Shown in pieces: positions 1 through 7,442 of a stretch of DNA of 12,813 bases; the first letter of the stretch is position 1; every line of letters starts with the position of its first letter. The stretch comes from Gammaproteobacteria bacterium (lineage in GTDB: Bacteria > Pseudomonadota > Gammaproteobacteria > JALTLT01), in NCBI GenBank assembly GCA_027001815.1, contig JALTLT010000305.1, positions 1 through 12,813 of the forward strand. The letters run 5' to 3'. The notes under the pieces were generated by a model. The model was not told the origin of the DNA, did no database searches, and saw only the letters and a list, made by a program, of their open reading frames with translations. The translations under genes were made by a program, and so were the position numbers.

Positions 1-333
1 CAGCGCCGCTATCCCAGTGGCGAGGAGCGCTGCATCGCCTGCAAGCTGTGCGAGGCGGTCTGCCCGGCGCTCGCCATCACCATCGAGTCGGCGGTGCGGG
101 AGGATGGGCAGCGCCGCACCACCCGTTACGACATCGACCTCTTCAAGTGCATCTTCTGCGGCTTCTGCGAGGAGGCGTGTCCGGTGGATGCGATCGTCGA
201 GACCCGCCACTTCGAATACCACTTCGAGGAGCGGGGCGAACAGGTCATGACCAAGGAGAAGCTGCTGGCCCATGGCGACCGCATGGAGGCGCAGATCGCT
301 GCCGACCGGGCGGCGGACGCCCCCTATCGCTGA
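1..333 (+). CDS. nuoI: NADH-quinone oxidoreductase subunit I (NuoI), 3' part
   Basis: This is the C-terminal 110 residues of NuoI (TYKY homologue), the ferredoxin-like subunit that carries clusters N6a and N6b and passes electrons from the NADH arm toward the quinone site at the membrane junction. The reading frame is open from base 1, so the start lies outside the window; full NuoI is usually about 160 residues. Two classic 4Fe-4S motifs are visible: CIACKLCEAVCP, with Cys codons at 31, 40, 49 and 61, and CIFCGFCEEACP, with Cys codons at 148, 157, 166 and 178. Between them is the family segment RYDIDLFKC. The tail after the second motif is short, charged and hydrophilic. The stop at 331-333 lies 21 bases before nuoJ, as expected for the nuo operon order I-J-K-L-M-N. 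The sequence is clear for this family; only the 5' end is missing. Confidence 0.97.
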   Translation, partial: QRRYPSGEERCIACKLCEAVCPALAITIESAVREDGQRRTTRYDIDLFKCIFCGFCEEACPVDAIVETRHFEYHFEERGEQVMTKEKLLAHGDRMEAQIAADRAADAPYR

Positions 334-354
334 GGCTCGGAACAGGACAACGAC

Positions 355-972
355 ATGAGTTTTGAACGCATCCTCTTCTATCTGTTCGCCGCTATCCTGG
401 TGTTTGCGGCGTTGCGGGTGATCAGTTCCCGCAACCCGGTGCATTCGGCGCTCTTCCTGGTACTCGCCTTCTTTACGAGTTCGGCGCTGTGGATCCTGCT
501 GGAGGCGGAGTTCCTGGCCATCACCCTGGTGCTGGTCTACGTGGGGGCGGTGATGGTGCTGTTCCTGTTCGTGGTGATGATGCTCGACATCAATTTCGCG
601 CCTCTGCGTGAAGGCTTCACCCGTTATCTGCCACTGGGCGCGGTAGTGGCGCTGGTGATCGTCGCCGAGATCGTGCTGGTGTTGCTGCGCGGTTTCGACA
701 CCCTCTCCGGTGGGGCCCCGGCGCCCAAGCCGGCCGATTACAGCAACACCCGCGCCATCGGCGAGGTGCTCTATACCGACTACCTGCTGCCGTTCGAGAT
801 CGCCTCGGTGATCCTGCTGGTGGCGATCATCGCCGCCATCGCGCTCACCCTGCGCAAGCGGCCGGGGACCCGTCACCAGGATCCGGGCAAACAGGTGCAG
901 GTGCGCAAGTCCGACCGCCTGCGCATCGTCGAGATGAAGGCCGAGCCGCGTGCGGGGAGGGCGGAATCGTGA
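355..972 (+). CDS. nuoJ: NADH-quinone oxidoreductase subunit J (NuoJ)
   Basis: NuoJ (ND6 homologue, 205 residues) is a five-helix membrane-arm subunit next to the quinone cavity; it links redox chemistry to the proton channels. The N-terminal helix, the pair of helices around residues 30-75 and the later helices near 85-105 and 140-165 are all strongly hydrophobic. The conserved third helix reads VLVYVGAVMVLFLFVVMML; in known structures this is the helix with a pi-bulge that changes conformation during turnover. The ATG at 355 has an AGGA at 344-347, 7 bases upstream. The C-terminal tail (about residues 168-205) is basic and cytoplasmic-looking. The stop overlaps the nuoK start by 4 bases (GTGA, 969-972), which indicates translational coupling. 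No unusual feature is seen. Confidence 0.97.
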   Translation: MSFERILFYLFAAILVFAALRVISSRNPVHSALFLVLAFFTSSALWILLEAEFLAITLVLVYVGAVMVLFLFVVMMLDINFAPLREGFTRYLPLGAVVALVIVAEIVLVLLRGFDTLSGGAPAPKPADYSNTRAIGEVLYTDYLLPFEIASVILLVAIIAAIALTLRKRPGTRHQDPGKQVQVRKSDRLRIVEMKAEPRAGRAES

Positions 973-1274
973 TCACGCTGACCGACTATCTGGTGCTGAG
1001 CGCCATCCTCTTCTGCCTGAGCGTGGCCGGCATCTTCCTGAACCGCAAGAACGTCATCATCCTGCTGATGAGCATCGAGCTGATGCTGCTGGCGGTGAAC
1101 TTCAACTTCATCGCCTTCTCCCACTTCCTGGATGACATCGCCGGTCAGGTATTCGTCTTCTTCATCCTCACGGTGGCGGCGGCGGAGGCGGCCATCGGCC
1201 TGGCGATCCTGGTGGTGCTGTACCGCAACCGGCAGACCATCAACGTCGCCGATCTCGATTCGCTGAAGGGGTAG
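969..1274 (+). CDS. nuoK: NADH-quinone oxidoreductase subunit K (NuoK)
   Basis: NuoK (ND4L homologue, 101 residues, the usual family length) is a three-helix membrane subunit that forms part of the proton path between the quinone site and the antiporter-like subunits. Both membrane-embedded glutamates essential in Escherichia coli NuoK (Glu36 and Glu72) have counterparts here: Glu37 in MSIELMLLAVNFN and Glu73 in AAAEAAIGLAILV. Translation starts at a GTG (969) that overlaps the nuoJ stop. A GGGAGG at 955-960, 8 bases upstream and inside nuoJ, supports this start. The stop at 1272-1274 lies 4 bases before the nuoL GTG. Confidence 0.97.
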   Translation: MITLTDYLVLSAILFCLSVAGIFLNRKNVIILLMSIELMLLAVNFNFIAFSHFLDDIAGQVFVFFILTVAAAEAAIGLAILVVLYRNRQTINVADLDSLKG

Positions 1275-1278
1275 GGTC

Positions 1279-3279
1279 GTGCAGGAAATCCTCACAAGCA
1301 TGCTCCAGTGGCTCCGGTTCGACGACATGGAGTCGGTCTATCTGGCGATCCCTCTGGCACCGCTGGCCGGCGCCATCGTCGCCGGCCTCTTCGGCCGCTT
1401 CATCACCCGCGGCATGGCCCACTGGGTGACCATCCTCGGCGTGGCAGTCGCCTTCGTCCTCTCCCTGGCGGTCTTCCAGCACCATGTGCTGGAGGGCGCG
1501 GAGAGCTACAACGGCACCGTCTACCGCTGGCTGAGCACCGGCGACCTGACCCTGGAGATCGGCTTCCTGATCGACAACCTGACCGCCGTGATGCTGCTGG
1601 TGGTCACCTTCGTGTCGCTGATGGTGCACATCTATACCATCGGCTACATGCACGACGACCCCGGCTACAAGCGCTTTTTCAGCTATATCGCGCTGTTCAC
1701 CTTCTCCATGCTGATGCTGGTGATGTCCAACAACTTCCTCCAGCTCTTCTTCGGCTGGGAGGCGGTCGGGCTGGTCTCCTACCTGCTGATCGGCTTCTGG
1801 TACAAGCGGCCCACGGCCATCTATGCCAACCTCAAGGCGTTCCTGGTCAACCGGGTCGGTGACTTCGGCTTCCTGCTCGGCATCGGCGCGGTGCTGCTCT
1901 ATGCCGGGACGCTCGACTACGCCGCGGTCTTTGCCGACGCGCCGGAGATGGCGGAACAGACCATGGAGATCTTCGAGGGGAGCCCCTGGTCGGTGGTGAG
2001 TGTCGTCTGCATCCTGCTGTTCATCGGCGCCATGGGCAAGTCGGCCCAGGTCCCGCTGCACGTCTGGCTGCCGGACTCCATGGAGGGTCCGACCCCCATC
2101 TCCGCCCTGATCCACGCCGCCACCATGGTCACCGCCGGCATCTTCATGGTGGCGCGCATGTCACCGCTCTTCGAACTGTCGGAGGCGGCACTCTCCTTCG
2201 TCATCGTCACCGGCGCCGTCACCGCCTTCTTCATGGGGCTGCTGGGCCTGGTGCAGAACGACATCAAGCGGGTGGTCGCCTATTCGACCCTCTCCCAGCT
2301 CGGTTACATGACGGTGGCGCTGGGCGCCTCGGCCTATGGCGCGGCGATCTTCCATCTCATGACCCACGCCTTCTTCAAGGCGCTGCTCTTCCTGGCCGCC
2401 GGCTCGGTGATCATCGCCATGCACCACGACCAGGACATGCGCAACATGGGTGGCCTGCGCAAGTACATGCCGGTCACCTGGCTCACCTCCTGGATCGGTG
2501 CGCTGGCCCTGATCGGTTTCCCCGGCACCTCCGGCTTCTTCTCCAAGGATTCGATCATCGAGGCGGTGCACATGGCCGATGTGCCGGGTGCCGGTTTCGC
2601 CTACGTGGCGGTGCTGGCCGGGGTCTTCGTCACCGCCCTCTACACCTTCCGCATGATCTTCATGGTGTTTCATGGCCGCGAGCGGATGGACGAGCACACC
2701 CGCGGCCATCTTCACGAGACGCCGCTGGTGGTCACCGGGCCGCTGGTTCTGCTGGCGATCCCATCGCTGGCCATCGGCTGGTACACCGTCGAGCCGATGC
2801 TTTTCGGGACCTATTTCCAGGGCGCGATCTTCGTCCAGCACGAGAACGACGTGCTGTTTGAACTGGGTCACGAGTTCCACGGTGCGGGCTCCATGGCCCT
2901 CCACGGCCTCACCCAGCCACCCTTCTGGCTGGCCATGGCCGGCATCGCCACCGCCTGGTTCTTCACCCTCGCCGCGCCCGGTGCCGGCGAGACGGTGAAA
3001 AGGCTCTCCGGCCCGCTCTACCGCATGCTGGTGGCCAAGTACGGTTTCGACCGCTTCAACGAGGTGGTCTTCGCCGGGGGCGCGCGCGCCGTCGGCAGGC
3101 TGCTGTGGCGGGTGGGAGACCGGGTGCTCATCGATGGCCTGGTGGTGAACGGCAGCGCCCGCCTGGTGGGATGGGTCGCGGGGCGCGCTCGCCTGCTGCA
3201 GAGCGGTTATCTCTATCACTACGCATTCGTCATGATTCTCGGCCTGCTGGGTCTGCTCACCTGGTGGGTGGTGGCATGA
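1279..3279 (+). CDS. nuoL: NADH-quinone oxidoreductase subunit L (NuoL)
   Basis: NuoL (ND5 homologue) is the distal Mrp-antiporter-like proton pump of complex I. With the GTG start it is 666 residues. The channel residues are visible in this numbering: Glu161 in FFGWEAVGLVSY, Lys254 in GAMGKSAQVPLHVWLPD, Lys367 in HAFFKALLFLAAG and Lys423 in GFFSKDSIIEA. They correspond by motif to E. coli NuoL Glu144, Lys229, Lys342 and Lys399. The region from about residue 574 onward is a long amphipathic stretch, as expected for the lateral helix, followed by a final membrane helix (about 645-665). The GTG at 1279 has an AAGGGG at 1265-1270. An in-frame ATG at 1327 (MESVYLAIPLAPLAGA) matches the usual NuoL N-terminus and is an alternative start. 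The next gene, nuoM, follows after 32 bases. Confidence 0.95.
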   Translation: MQEILTSMLQWLRFDDMESVYLAIPLAPLAGAIVAGLFGRFITRGMAHWVTILGVAVAFVLSLAVFQHHVLEGAESYNGTVYRWLSTGDLTLEIGFLIDNLTAVMLLVVTFVSLMVHIYTIGYMHDDPGYKRFFSYIALFTFSMLMLVMSNNFLQLFFGWEAVGLVSYLLIGFWYKRPTAIYANLKAFLVNRVGDFGFLLGIGAVLLYAGTLDYAAVFADAPEMAEQTMEIFEGSPWSVVSVVCILLFIGAMGKSAQVPLHVWLPDSMEGPTPISALIHAATMVTAGIFMVARMSPLFELSEAALSFVIVTGAVTAFFMGLLGLVQNDIKRVVAYSTLSQLGYMTVALGASAYGAAIFHLMTHAFFKALLFLAAGSVIIAMHHDQDMRNMGGLRKYMPVTWLTSWIGALALIGFPGTSGFFSKDSIIEAVHMADVPGAGFAYVAVLAGVFVTALYTFRMIFMVFHGRERMDEHTRGHLHETPLVVTGPLVLLAIPSLAIGWYTVEPMLFGTYFQGAIFVQHENDVLFELGHEFHGAGSMALHGLTQPPFWLAMAGIATAWFFTLAAPGAGETVKRLSGPLYRMLVAKYGFDRFNEVVFAGGARAVGRLLWRVGDRVLIDGLVVNGSARLVGWVAGRARLLQSGYLYHYAFVMILGLLGLLTWWVVA

Positions 3280-3311
3280 TCCGCCAGCGGACCAGCGAGG
3301 AAGGAAGCTAG

Positions 3312-4820
3312 ATGTCAACCCAATTGCCGCTGTTGAGTATCCTGATCTGGCTGCCCGTGGCGGGCGCCGTGGCGACCCTGTTCGCCGGCGACCGGGGGGC
3401 GAGGCTCACCGCCCTGTTCTTCTCGGTGGCCACCTTCCTCATCAGCATCCCCCTCTACACGGGCTTCGATACCTCCACCTGGGCGATGCAGTTCGAGGAG
3501 CGGGTACCCTGGATCGAGAGCTTCAACGTCTTCTACCACCTGGGGGTGGACGGCATCTCCATGCCTCTGATCCTCCTCACCACCTTCACCACACCGCTGG
3601 TGGTGCTTGCCGGCTGGCGGGTGATCACCCGTCGCACGGCCCAGTACATGGCCGCCTTCCTGGTAATGGAAGGGGTGATGGTCGGCGTCTTCGCCGCCCT
3701 CGACGCCGTCCTCTTCTACGTCTTCTGGGAAGCGATGCTGATCCCGATGTTCCTCATCATCGGTATCTGGGGTGGCCCGCGGCGCGTCTACGCCACCATC
3801 AAGTTCTTCCTCTACACCTTCTTCGGCTCGGTGTTCATGCTGGTGGCGCTGATCTGGCTCTATCTGGAGTCGGATGGCAGTTTCTCGCTGCTGGAGTTCC
3901 ACCGCCTGCCGCTGGGGATGACCGAGCAGATCCTCATCTTCATCGCCTTCCTGCTCGCCTTCGCCGTCAAGGTGCCCATGTGGCCGGTCCATACCTGGCT
4001 GCCCGACGCCCACGTGGAGGCGCCGACCGGCGGCTCGGTGATCCTGGCGGCGATCATGCTGAAGATCGGCGGCTATGGCTTCCTGCGCTTCTCCCTGCCC
4101 ATCACCCCGGATGCCAGCCGCGAGCTGGACTGGCTGATCATCCTGCTCTCGCTGATCGCGGTGGTCTACATCGGTTTCGTCGCCCTGGTGCAGGAGGACA
4201 TGAAGAAGCTGATCGCCTACTCCTCCATCGCCCACATGGGCTTCGTCACCCTCGGTTTCTTCCTCGTCTTCACCATCCTGGCGGAGACCGGATCCTGGAA
4301 GGGAGCGGTGATCGGCGTCGAGGGTGGCATGGTGCAGATGATCTCCCACGGCTTCATCTCCGGTGCTCTGTTCCTCTGCATCGGCGTCCTCTACGACCGC
4401 ATGCACAGCCGGCAGATCGCCGACTACGGCGGCGTGGTCAACACCATGCCGGTCTTCGCCACCTTCATGGTGCTGTTCGCCATGGCCAATTCGGGTCTGC
4501 CCGGCACCTCCGGTTTCGTCGGCGAGTTCATGGTGATTCTCGGCGCCTTCAAGGCCGACTTCTGGTACGCCTTCCTGGCCGCCACCACCCTGATTCTCGG
4601 CGCCGCATACTCCCTGTGGCTGGTAAAGCGGGTGATCTTCGGCGAGGTGGCCAACGACAACGTGGCCCAACTGGAGGATATCGGCGCGCGGGAGTTCACC
4701 ATCCTGGGCATCCTCGCGGTGGCGGTGCTGCTGCTCGGCATCTGGCCCGATCCGGTGCTGGAGGTACTGCACGAATCCATCGCCCACCTGCTGCAGCACG
4801 TTTCCATCTCCAAGCTGTGA
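3312..4820 (+). CDS. nuoM: NADH-quinone oxidoreductase subunit M (NuoM)
   Basis: NuoM (ND4 homologue, 502 residues) is the middle antiporter-like proton pump of the membrane arm, with about 14 hydrophobic helices and no large soluble domain. Expected functional residues are present: Glu140 in YVFWEAMLIPMF (helix 5), Lys220 in AFAVKVPMWPVHTWLPDAH (helix 7), Lys251 in AAIMLKIGGYGF (helix 8) and Glu405 in GFVGEFMVILGAF (helix 12). By motif these match E. coli NuoM Glu144, Lys234, Lys265 and Glu407. The signature TWLPDAHVEAPT is intact. The ATG at 3312 has a strong GAGGAAGGA ribosome-binding stretch at about 3297-3305. The gene lies between nuoL and nuoN in the canonical order, so it is almost certainly co-transcribed with both. 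Confidence 0.97.
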   Translation: MSTQLPLLSILIWLPVAGAVATLFAGDRGARLTALFFSVATFLISIPLYTGFDTSTWAMQFEERVPWIESFNVFYHLGVDGISMPLILLTTFTTPLVVLAGWRVITRRTAQYMAAFLVMEGVMVGVFAALDAVLFYVFWEAMLIPMFLIIGIWGGPRRVYATIKFFLYTFFGSVFMLVALIWLYLESDGSFSLLEFHRLPLGMTEQILIFIAFLLAFAVKVPMWPVHTWLPDAHVEAPTGGSVILAAIMLKIGGYGFLRFSLPITPDASRELDWLIILLSLIAVVYIGFVALVQEDMKKLIAYSSIAHMGFVTLGFFLVFTILAETGSWKGAVIGVEGGMVQMISHGFISGALFLCIGVLYDRMHSRQIADYGGVVNTMPVFATFMVLFAMANSGLPGTSGFVGEFMVILGAFKADFWYAFLAATTLILGAAYSLWLVKRVIFGEVANDNVAQLEDIGAREFTILGILAVAVLLLGIWPDPVLEVLHESIAHLLQHVSISKL

Positions 4821-4860
4821 CGGCCCGGTCAGAGAAAGGAACAAGAGAGGTTTTCGACAG

Positions 4861-6297
4861 ATGAACAGCGTGATGGCCGATCTTTCCCATGCCTGGCCGG
4901 AGGTCTATATCCTCACCATGGCGTGTGTGCTGCTGGTGGTGGATCTCTACCTCACCGAACGCTTCCGCTTCGTCTCCTATCTGCTTGCCCAGGTGACGCT
5001 GCTCGGCGCGGCCATGCTCACCCTCGGCCAGATGGGGGGAGAGGGGACCGCCTTCACCGGTGCCTTCGTCCACGATGCCATGAGCGACATCCTCAAGCTC
5101 TTCATCTACCTGGTCTCGGCGATGGTCTTTCTCTATGCCCGGGACTATCTCAAGGCCCGGAATCTGCTCAAGGGGGAGTTCTACATGCTCGGCCTGTTCG
5201 GCGTGCTGGGCATGATGCTGCTGGCCTCGGCCCACAGCCTGCTGATGCTCTATCTGGGTCTCGAGCTGATGTCGCTCTCCATGTATGCCCTGGTGGCATT
5301 CAACCGCGACTCGCCGGTCGCTTCGGAGGCGGCCATGAAGTACTTCGTGCTCGGTGCCATCGCCTCCGGCATGCTGCTCTACGGCATGTCGCTGATCTAT
5401 GGCGCCACGGGTTCCCTCGACGTCGCCACGGTGGCTCAGGCGGTCACCGACGAGGGCGTGAAGGGGCAGGTGATCCGTTTCGGAGTGGTCTTCCTGCTGG
5501 TGGGGCTGGCCTTCAAGCTGGGTGCGGCGCCCTTCCACATGTGGCTGCCGGACGTCTACCAGGGAGCACCCACTGCCGTCACTCTCTACCTGAGTGCCGC
5601 TCCCAAGATCGCCGCCTTCGCCATGTTCATCCGCCTGCTGGTGGATGGGCTCTCCGGGCTGGTGGCCGACTGGCAGCAGATGCTGGCGGTGATGGCGGTG
5701 CTCTCCCTCGCCATCGGCAACGTGGTGGCGATCGCCCAGACCAACATCAAGCGGATGCTGGCCTACTCCACCATCTCTCATGCCGGTTTTCTGCTGCTGG
5801 GTGTGCTGGCGGGTACTCCCGACGGCTATGCGGCGGCCATGTTCTATACCCTCACCTATGCCATCATGGCCGCCGCCGGTTTCGGCATGATCACCGTGCT
5901 CTCGCGGGCGGGCTTCGAGGCGGAGGAGATCGACGACTTCAAGGGACTCAACAGCCGCAGCCCCTGGATGGCGGGCATGATGGCGCTCATCATGTTCTCC
6001 ATGGCCGGGGTGCCTCCCACCGTCGGCTTCTTCGCCAAGCTGGGCGTCCTGGAAGCGGTCCTGGCGGTCGACATGGTATGGCTCGCTCTGGCCGCGGTCT
6101 TCTTCTCCATCATCGGTGCCTACTACTACATCCGCGTGGTCAAGGTGATGTACTTCGACGAGGCGGCGGACGAATCACCGCTCGAGGCAGCGGTGGATAC
6201 CCGGATCGTGGTGAGCGCCAACGCCCTGGCGGTGCTCTATCTGGGCCTCTTTCCCGGCACCCTGATGGCGATCTGCAACGCGGCGCTCGGCGCCTGA
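4861..6297 (+). CDS. nuoN: NADH-quinone oxidoreductase subunit N (NuoN)
   Basis: NuoN (ND2 homologue, 478 residues, normal bacterial length) is the antiporter-like subunit closest to NuoK and NuoJ. It shows Glu135 in YLGLELMSLSMYAL (helix 5), Lys219 in GLAFKLGAAPFHMWLPD and Lys249 in SAAPKIAAFAMF. These match E. coli NuoN Glu133, Lys217 and Lys247 by motif. The MWLPDVYQGAPT signature is intact. The ATG at 4861 is preceded by AAGAGAGG at about 4844-4851, and 40 bases separate it from nuoM. This is the last gene of the nuo operon here. Its stop at 6295-6297 is only 39 bases from the stop of the convergent J-domain gene. I see no convincing intrinsic terminator in that gap, so read-through or Rho-dependent ending is possible. 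Confidence 0.97.
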   Translation: MNSVMADLSHAWPEVYILTMACVLLVVDLYLTERFRFVSYLLAQVTLLGAAMLTLGQMGGEGTAFTGAFVHDAMSDILKLFIYLVSAMVFLYARDYLKARNLLKGEFYMLGLFGVLGMMLLASAHSLLMLYLGLELMSLSMYALVAFNRDSPVASEAAMKYFVLGAIASGMLLYGMSLIYGATGSLDVATVAQAVTDEGVKGQVIRFGVVFLLVGLAFKLGAAPFHMWLPDVYQGAPTAVTLYLSAAPKIAAFAMFIRLLVDGLSGLVADWQQMLAVMAVLSLAIGNVVAIAQTNIKRMLAYSTISHAGFLLLGVLAGTPDGYAAAMFYTLTYAIMAAAGFGMITVLSRAGFEAEEIDDFKGLNSRSPWMAGMMALIMFSMAGVPPTVGFFAKLGVLEAVLAVDMVWLALAAVFFSIIGAYYYIRVVKVMYFDEAADESPLEAAVDTRIVVSANALAVLYLGLFPGTLMAICNAALGA

Positions 6298-6336
6298 GCC
6301 CGGCCCGGGTTCCGCCACGGAAAGATCCCGCTCCGC

Positions 6337-7044
6337 TCACTTCTTCTGGAGGAGGACGTCCCGGGCCTGGTTGAGCCTGGCCGCCAGCCAGGGTGATCCC
6401 CCCCGGTCCGGATGGATCTTCTGCATGAGCCGGCGATGGGCCTCGCGGATTTGCGCCGCATCCGCGTCTGGTTCCAGACCCAGCACCTGGAGCGCCTCCT
6501 CGCGACTCATGGCGCTGCTGCTCCCTGCGGGGGGAGTACCGTGAGCCTGCCACTGTTCCCCGTGATGCTGGGCCACCCAGGCGGCGAGGAGGGCCGCGCT
6601 CTCCCGGTCGCGGCCATTCCACGACTCCCAGAGTCTGCGCAGCTCGTCGAGCCCCAGTTGACTCAGGCGGCGTCCCGCCTCTTCGCCTGCGAGTATCTCG
6701 CCATCCAGAAGCCGTCCGCTCCGGTCGGTGGTGACCCGCAGGGCGGCGGTGGAGAAGATGGATCCGCCGGGACGGGCGGCCCCACGCATGCCGCTGACCA
6801 GCGGGAGCAGCTTGAGCAACGCCGGACCGAATCGCATGGCGATACCCACCACCGAACCGATTGCGGCCGGAATCCAGTTGAGCCGTCCCGTCGCGGCCAG
6901 CACCAGCAGCAGGGCGATGGCTCCATAGATGGCACCGCGTCGAAGGCGACGTGCCACCTCGGGGGAGGGAGTACGCCGGAACCAGCGCAGAAACCACCAG
7001 AGGCCGCCGATGAAGGCGAGGAGCAGCAGAAGACGCACGATCAT
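6337..7044 (-). CDS. Inner-membrane J-domain protein, Pam18/Tim14-like C-terminus
   Basis: This 235-residue protein has hydrophobic N-terminal segments and a J-domain at its extreme C-terminus (about residues 179-235). A first membrane segment spans residues 2-20 (MIVRLLLLLAFIGGLWWFL); others lie near 37-52 and 56-85. The HPD motif that stimulates Hsp70 ATPase is at residues 211-213. It sits in HPDRGGSPWLAARLNQARD, which closely resembles mitochondrial Pam18/Tim14 (HPDxGGSPxLAxKINEAKD). The middle (about residues 98-175) is soluble and contains a RVTTDRSGRLLDGEILAGE segment. The likely role is to recruit DnaK to the inner membrane; the client is unknown. I chose the ATG at 7042-7044 because the next upstream start (7185) lies inside repeat element A. 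Convergent with nuoN, it is probably not functionally tied to complex I. Assignment to the J-domain family is firm; the specific role is inference. Confidence 0.88.
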   Translation of the reverse strand: MIVRLLLLLAFIGGLWWFLRWFRRTPSPEVARRLRRGAIYGAIALLLVLAATGRLNWIPAAIGSVVGIAMRFGPALLKLLPLVSGMRGAARPGGSIFSTAALRVTTDRSGRLLDGEILAGEEAGRRLSQLGLDELRRLWESWNGRDRESAALLAAWVAQHHGEQWQAHGTPPAGSSSAMSREEALQVLGLEPDADAAQIREAHRRLMQKIHPDRGGSPWLAARLNQARDVLLQKK

Positions 7045-7135
7045 GGGTGTCGGATCCGGTGTGGGGCGGCCGGTGAAGCCGGCCCGGCACGATGATGAGT
7101 TCGAGGCATGGAGATCCCGCTCCTGTTCGAGCACC

Positions 7136-7279
7136 AGCAGGTTGTTGAAAAACACCGTTTTTCGGCAGCCTGTGCTGCGGTGCATGGATGTACCGCCGTC
7201 TCACGTGAGGAAGCCGGAAATCGCATTTTCGGCTTCCGGCGTTGAAAAAGGCCAGGCCGGCCTTTTTCAACGTCCTGCT
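7136..7279 (+). repeat. Palindromic repeat element A (inverted copy of element B)
   Basis: This 144-bp non-coding element has terminal inverted repeats AGCAGG-NN-GTTGAAAAA (7136-7152) and the complement TTTTTCAAC-NN-CCTGCT (7263-7279). Internal hairpins are GAAAAAC/GTTTTTC (7147-7163), GCGGTGCAT/ATGTACCGC (about 7177-7196, one G-T pair), GGAAGCCG/CGGCTTCC (about 7209-7237) and GTTGAAAAAGGCC/GGCCTTTTTCAAC (7241-7271). It is about 96% identical by eye to the reverse complement of element B (12306-12475) but lacks a roughly 22-bp hairpin module; in its place is the perfect palindrome CTCACGTGAG (7200-7209). No transposase is nearby. It looks like a non-autonomous MITE- or REP-like repeat. Confidence 0.85.
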
Positions 7280-7384
7280 TGTAGAGTTCGTCCCTATTGT
7301 ACCGGTTCCGGCCACTCTCTGACGGTTGTCGTTCCTCGCCGGTTGGGCCGGCAGGGGCCATATCGGTCACGGTCGAGAGGTTTC

Positions 7385-7414
7385 TTGACACCGGGGAAAG
7401 AGGACCATCACAAT
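7385..7414 (+). promoter_or_regulatory. Putative sigma70 promoter of the efflux cassette
   Basis: A perfect -35 box TTGACA (7385-7390) is followed after 18 bases by CACAAT (7409-7414), which matches 4 of 6 positions of the -10 consensus. Transcription would begin near 7420, giving a leader of about 20 bases before the first gene. It is the best candidate in the divergent region and lies downstream of repeat A. Spacing is one base over the ideal and the -10 box is imperfect, so this is a prediction. Confidence 0.5.
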
Positions 7415-7429
7415 CGGGCCTCTGCCACA

Positions 7430-7436
7430 GGGGAGG
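7430..7436 (+). promoter_or_regulatory. Ribosome-binding site deciding the start at 7443
   Basis: The strong Shine-Dalgarno sequence GGGGAGG directly abuts an ATG at 7437, leaving no spacer, but stands 6 bases before the in-frame ATG at 7443 and 12 before the one at 7449. Normal spacing favours 7443 as the start of the outer-membrane protein gene. Confidence 0.6.
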
Positions 7437-7442
7437 ATGGCG

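Larger units (their letters stand above)
7045..7442. other. Divergent intergenic region with repeat A and a promoter
   Basis: These 398 bases separate the J-domain gene (-) from the efflux cassette (+). They contain a small hairpin in the J-domain leader (GGCCGG 7068-7073, CCGGCC 7079-7084), repeat element A (7136-7279) and a sigma70-like promoter for the rightward genes. Between about 7280 and 7384 I see no gene and no clear operator. Open frames crossing this interval on either strand are products of the repeat and show no protein family. No clear promoter for the J-domain gene was found, though one must lie in this interval or within the repeat. Confidence 0.7.

Noticed and set aside
1240..4844. 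Long minus-strand open frames opposite nuoL and nuoM (291, 385 and 509 codons)
   Set aside because: They are rich in His, Gln, Glu, Asp and Gly with no hydrophobic cores or family motifs, as expected of antisense frames opposite GC-rich membrane-protein genes. The nuo genes on the plus strand are unambiguous.
6298..6336. Intrinsic terminator between nuoN and the J-domain gene
   Set aside because: The only symmetry is the short CCCGG-C-CCGGG, which cannot form a normal loop, and there is no T run on either strand.
7045..7185. N-terminal extension of the J-domain protein to an ATG at 7185
   Set aside because: The extra 47 residues are encoded by repeat element A and its flank, and the signal-anchor-like N-terminus begins naturally at 7044.
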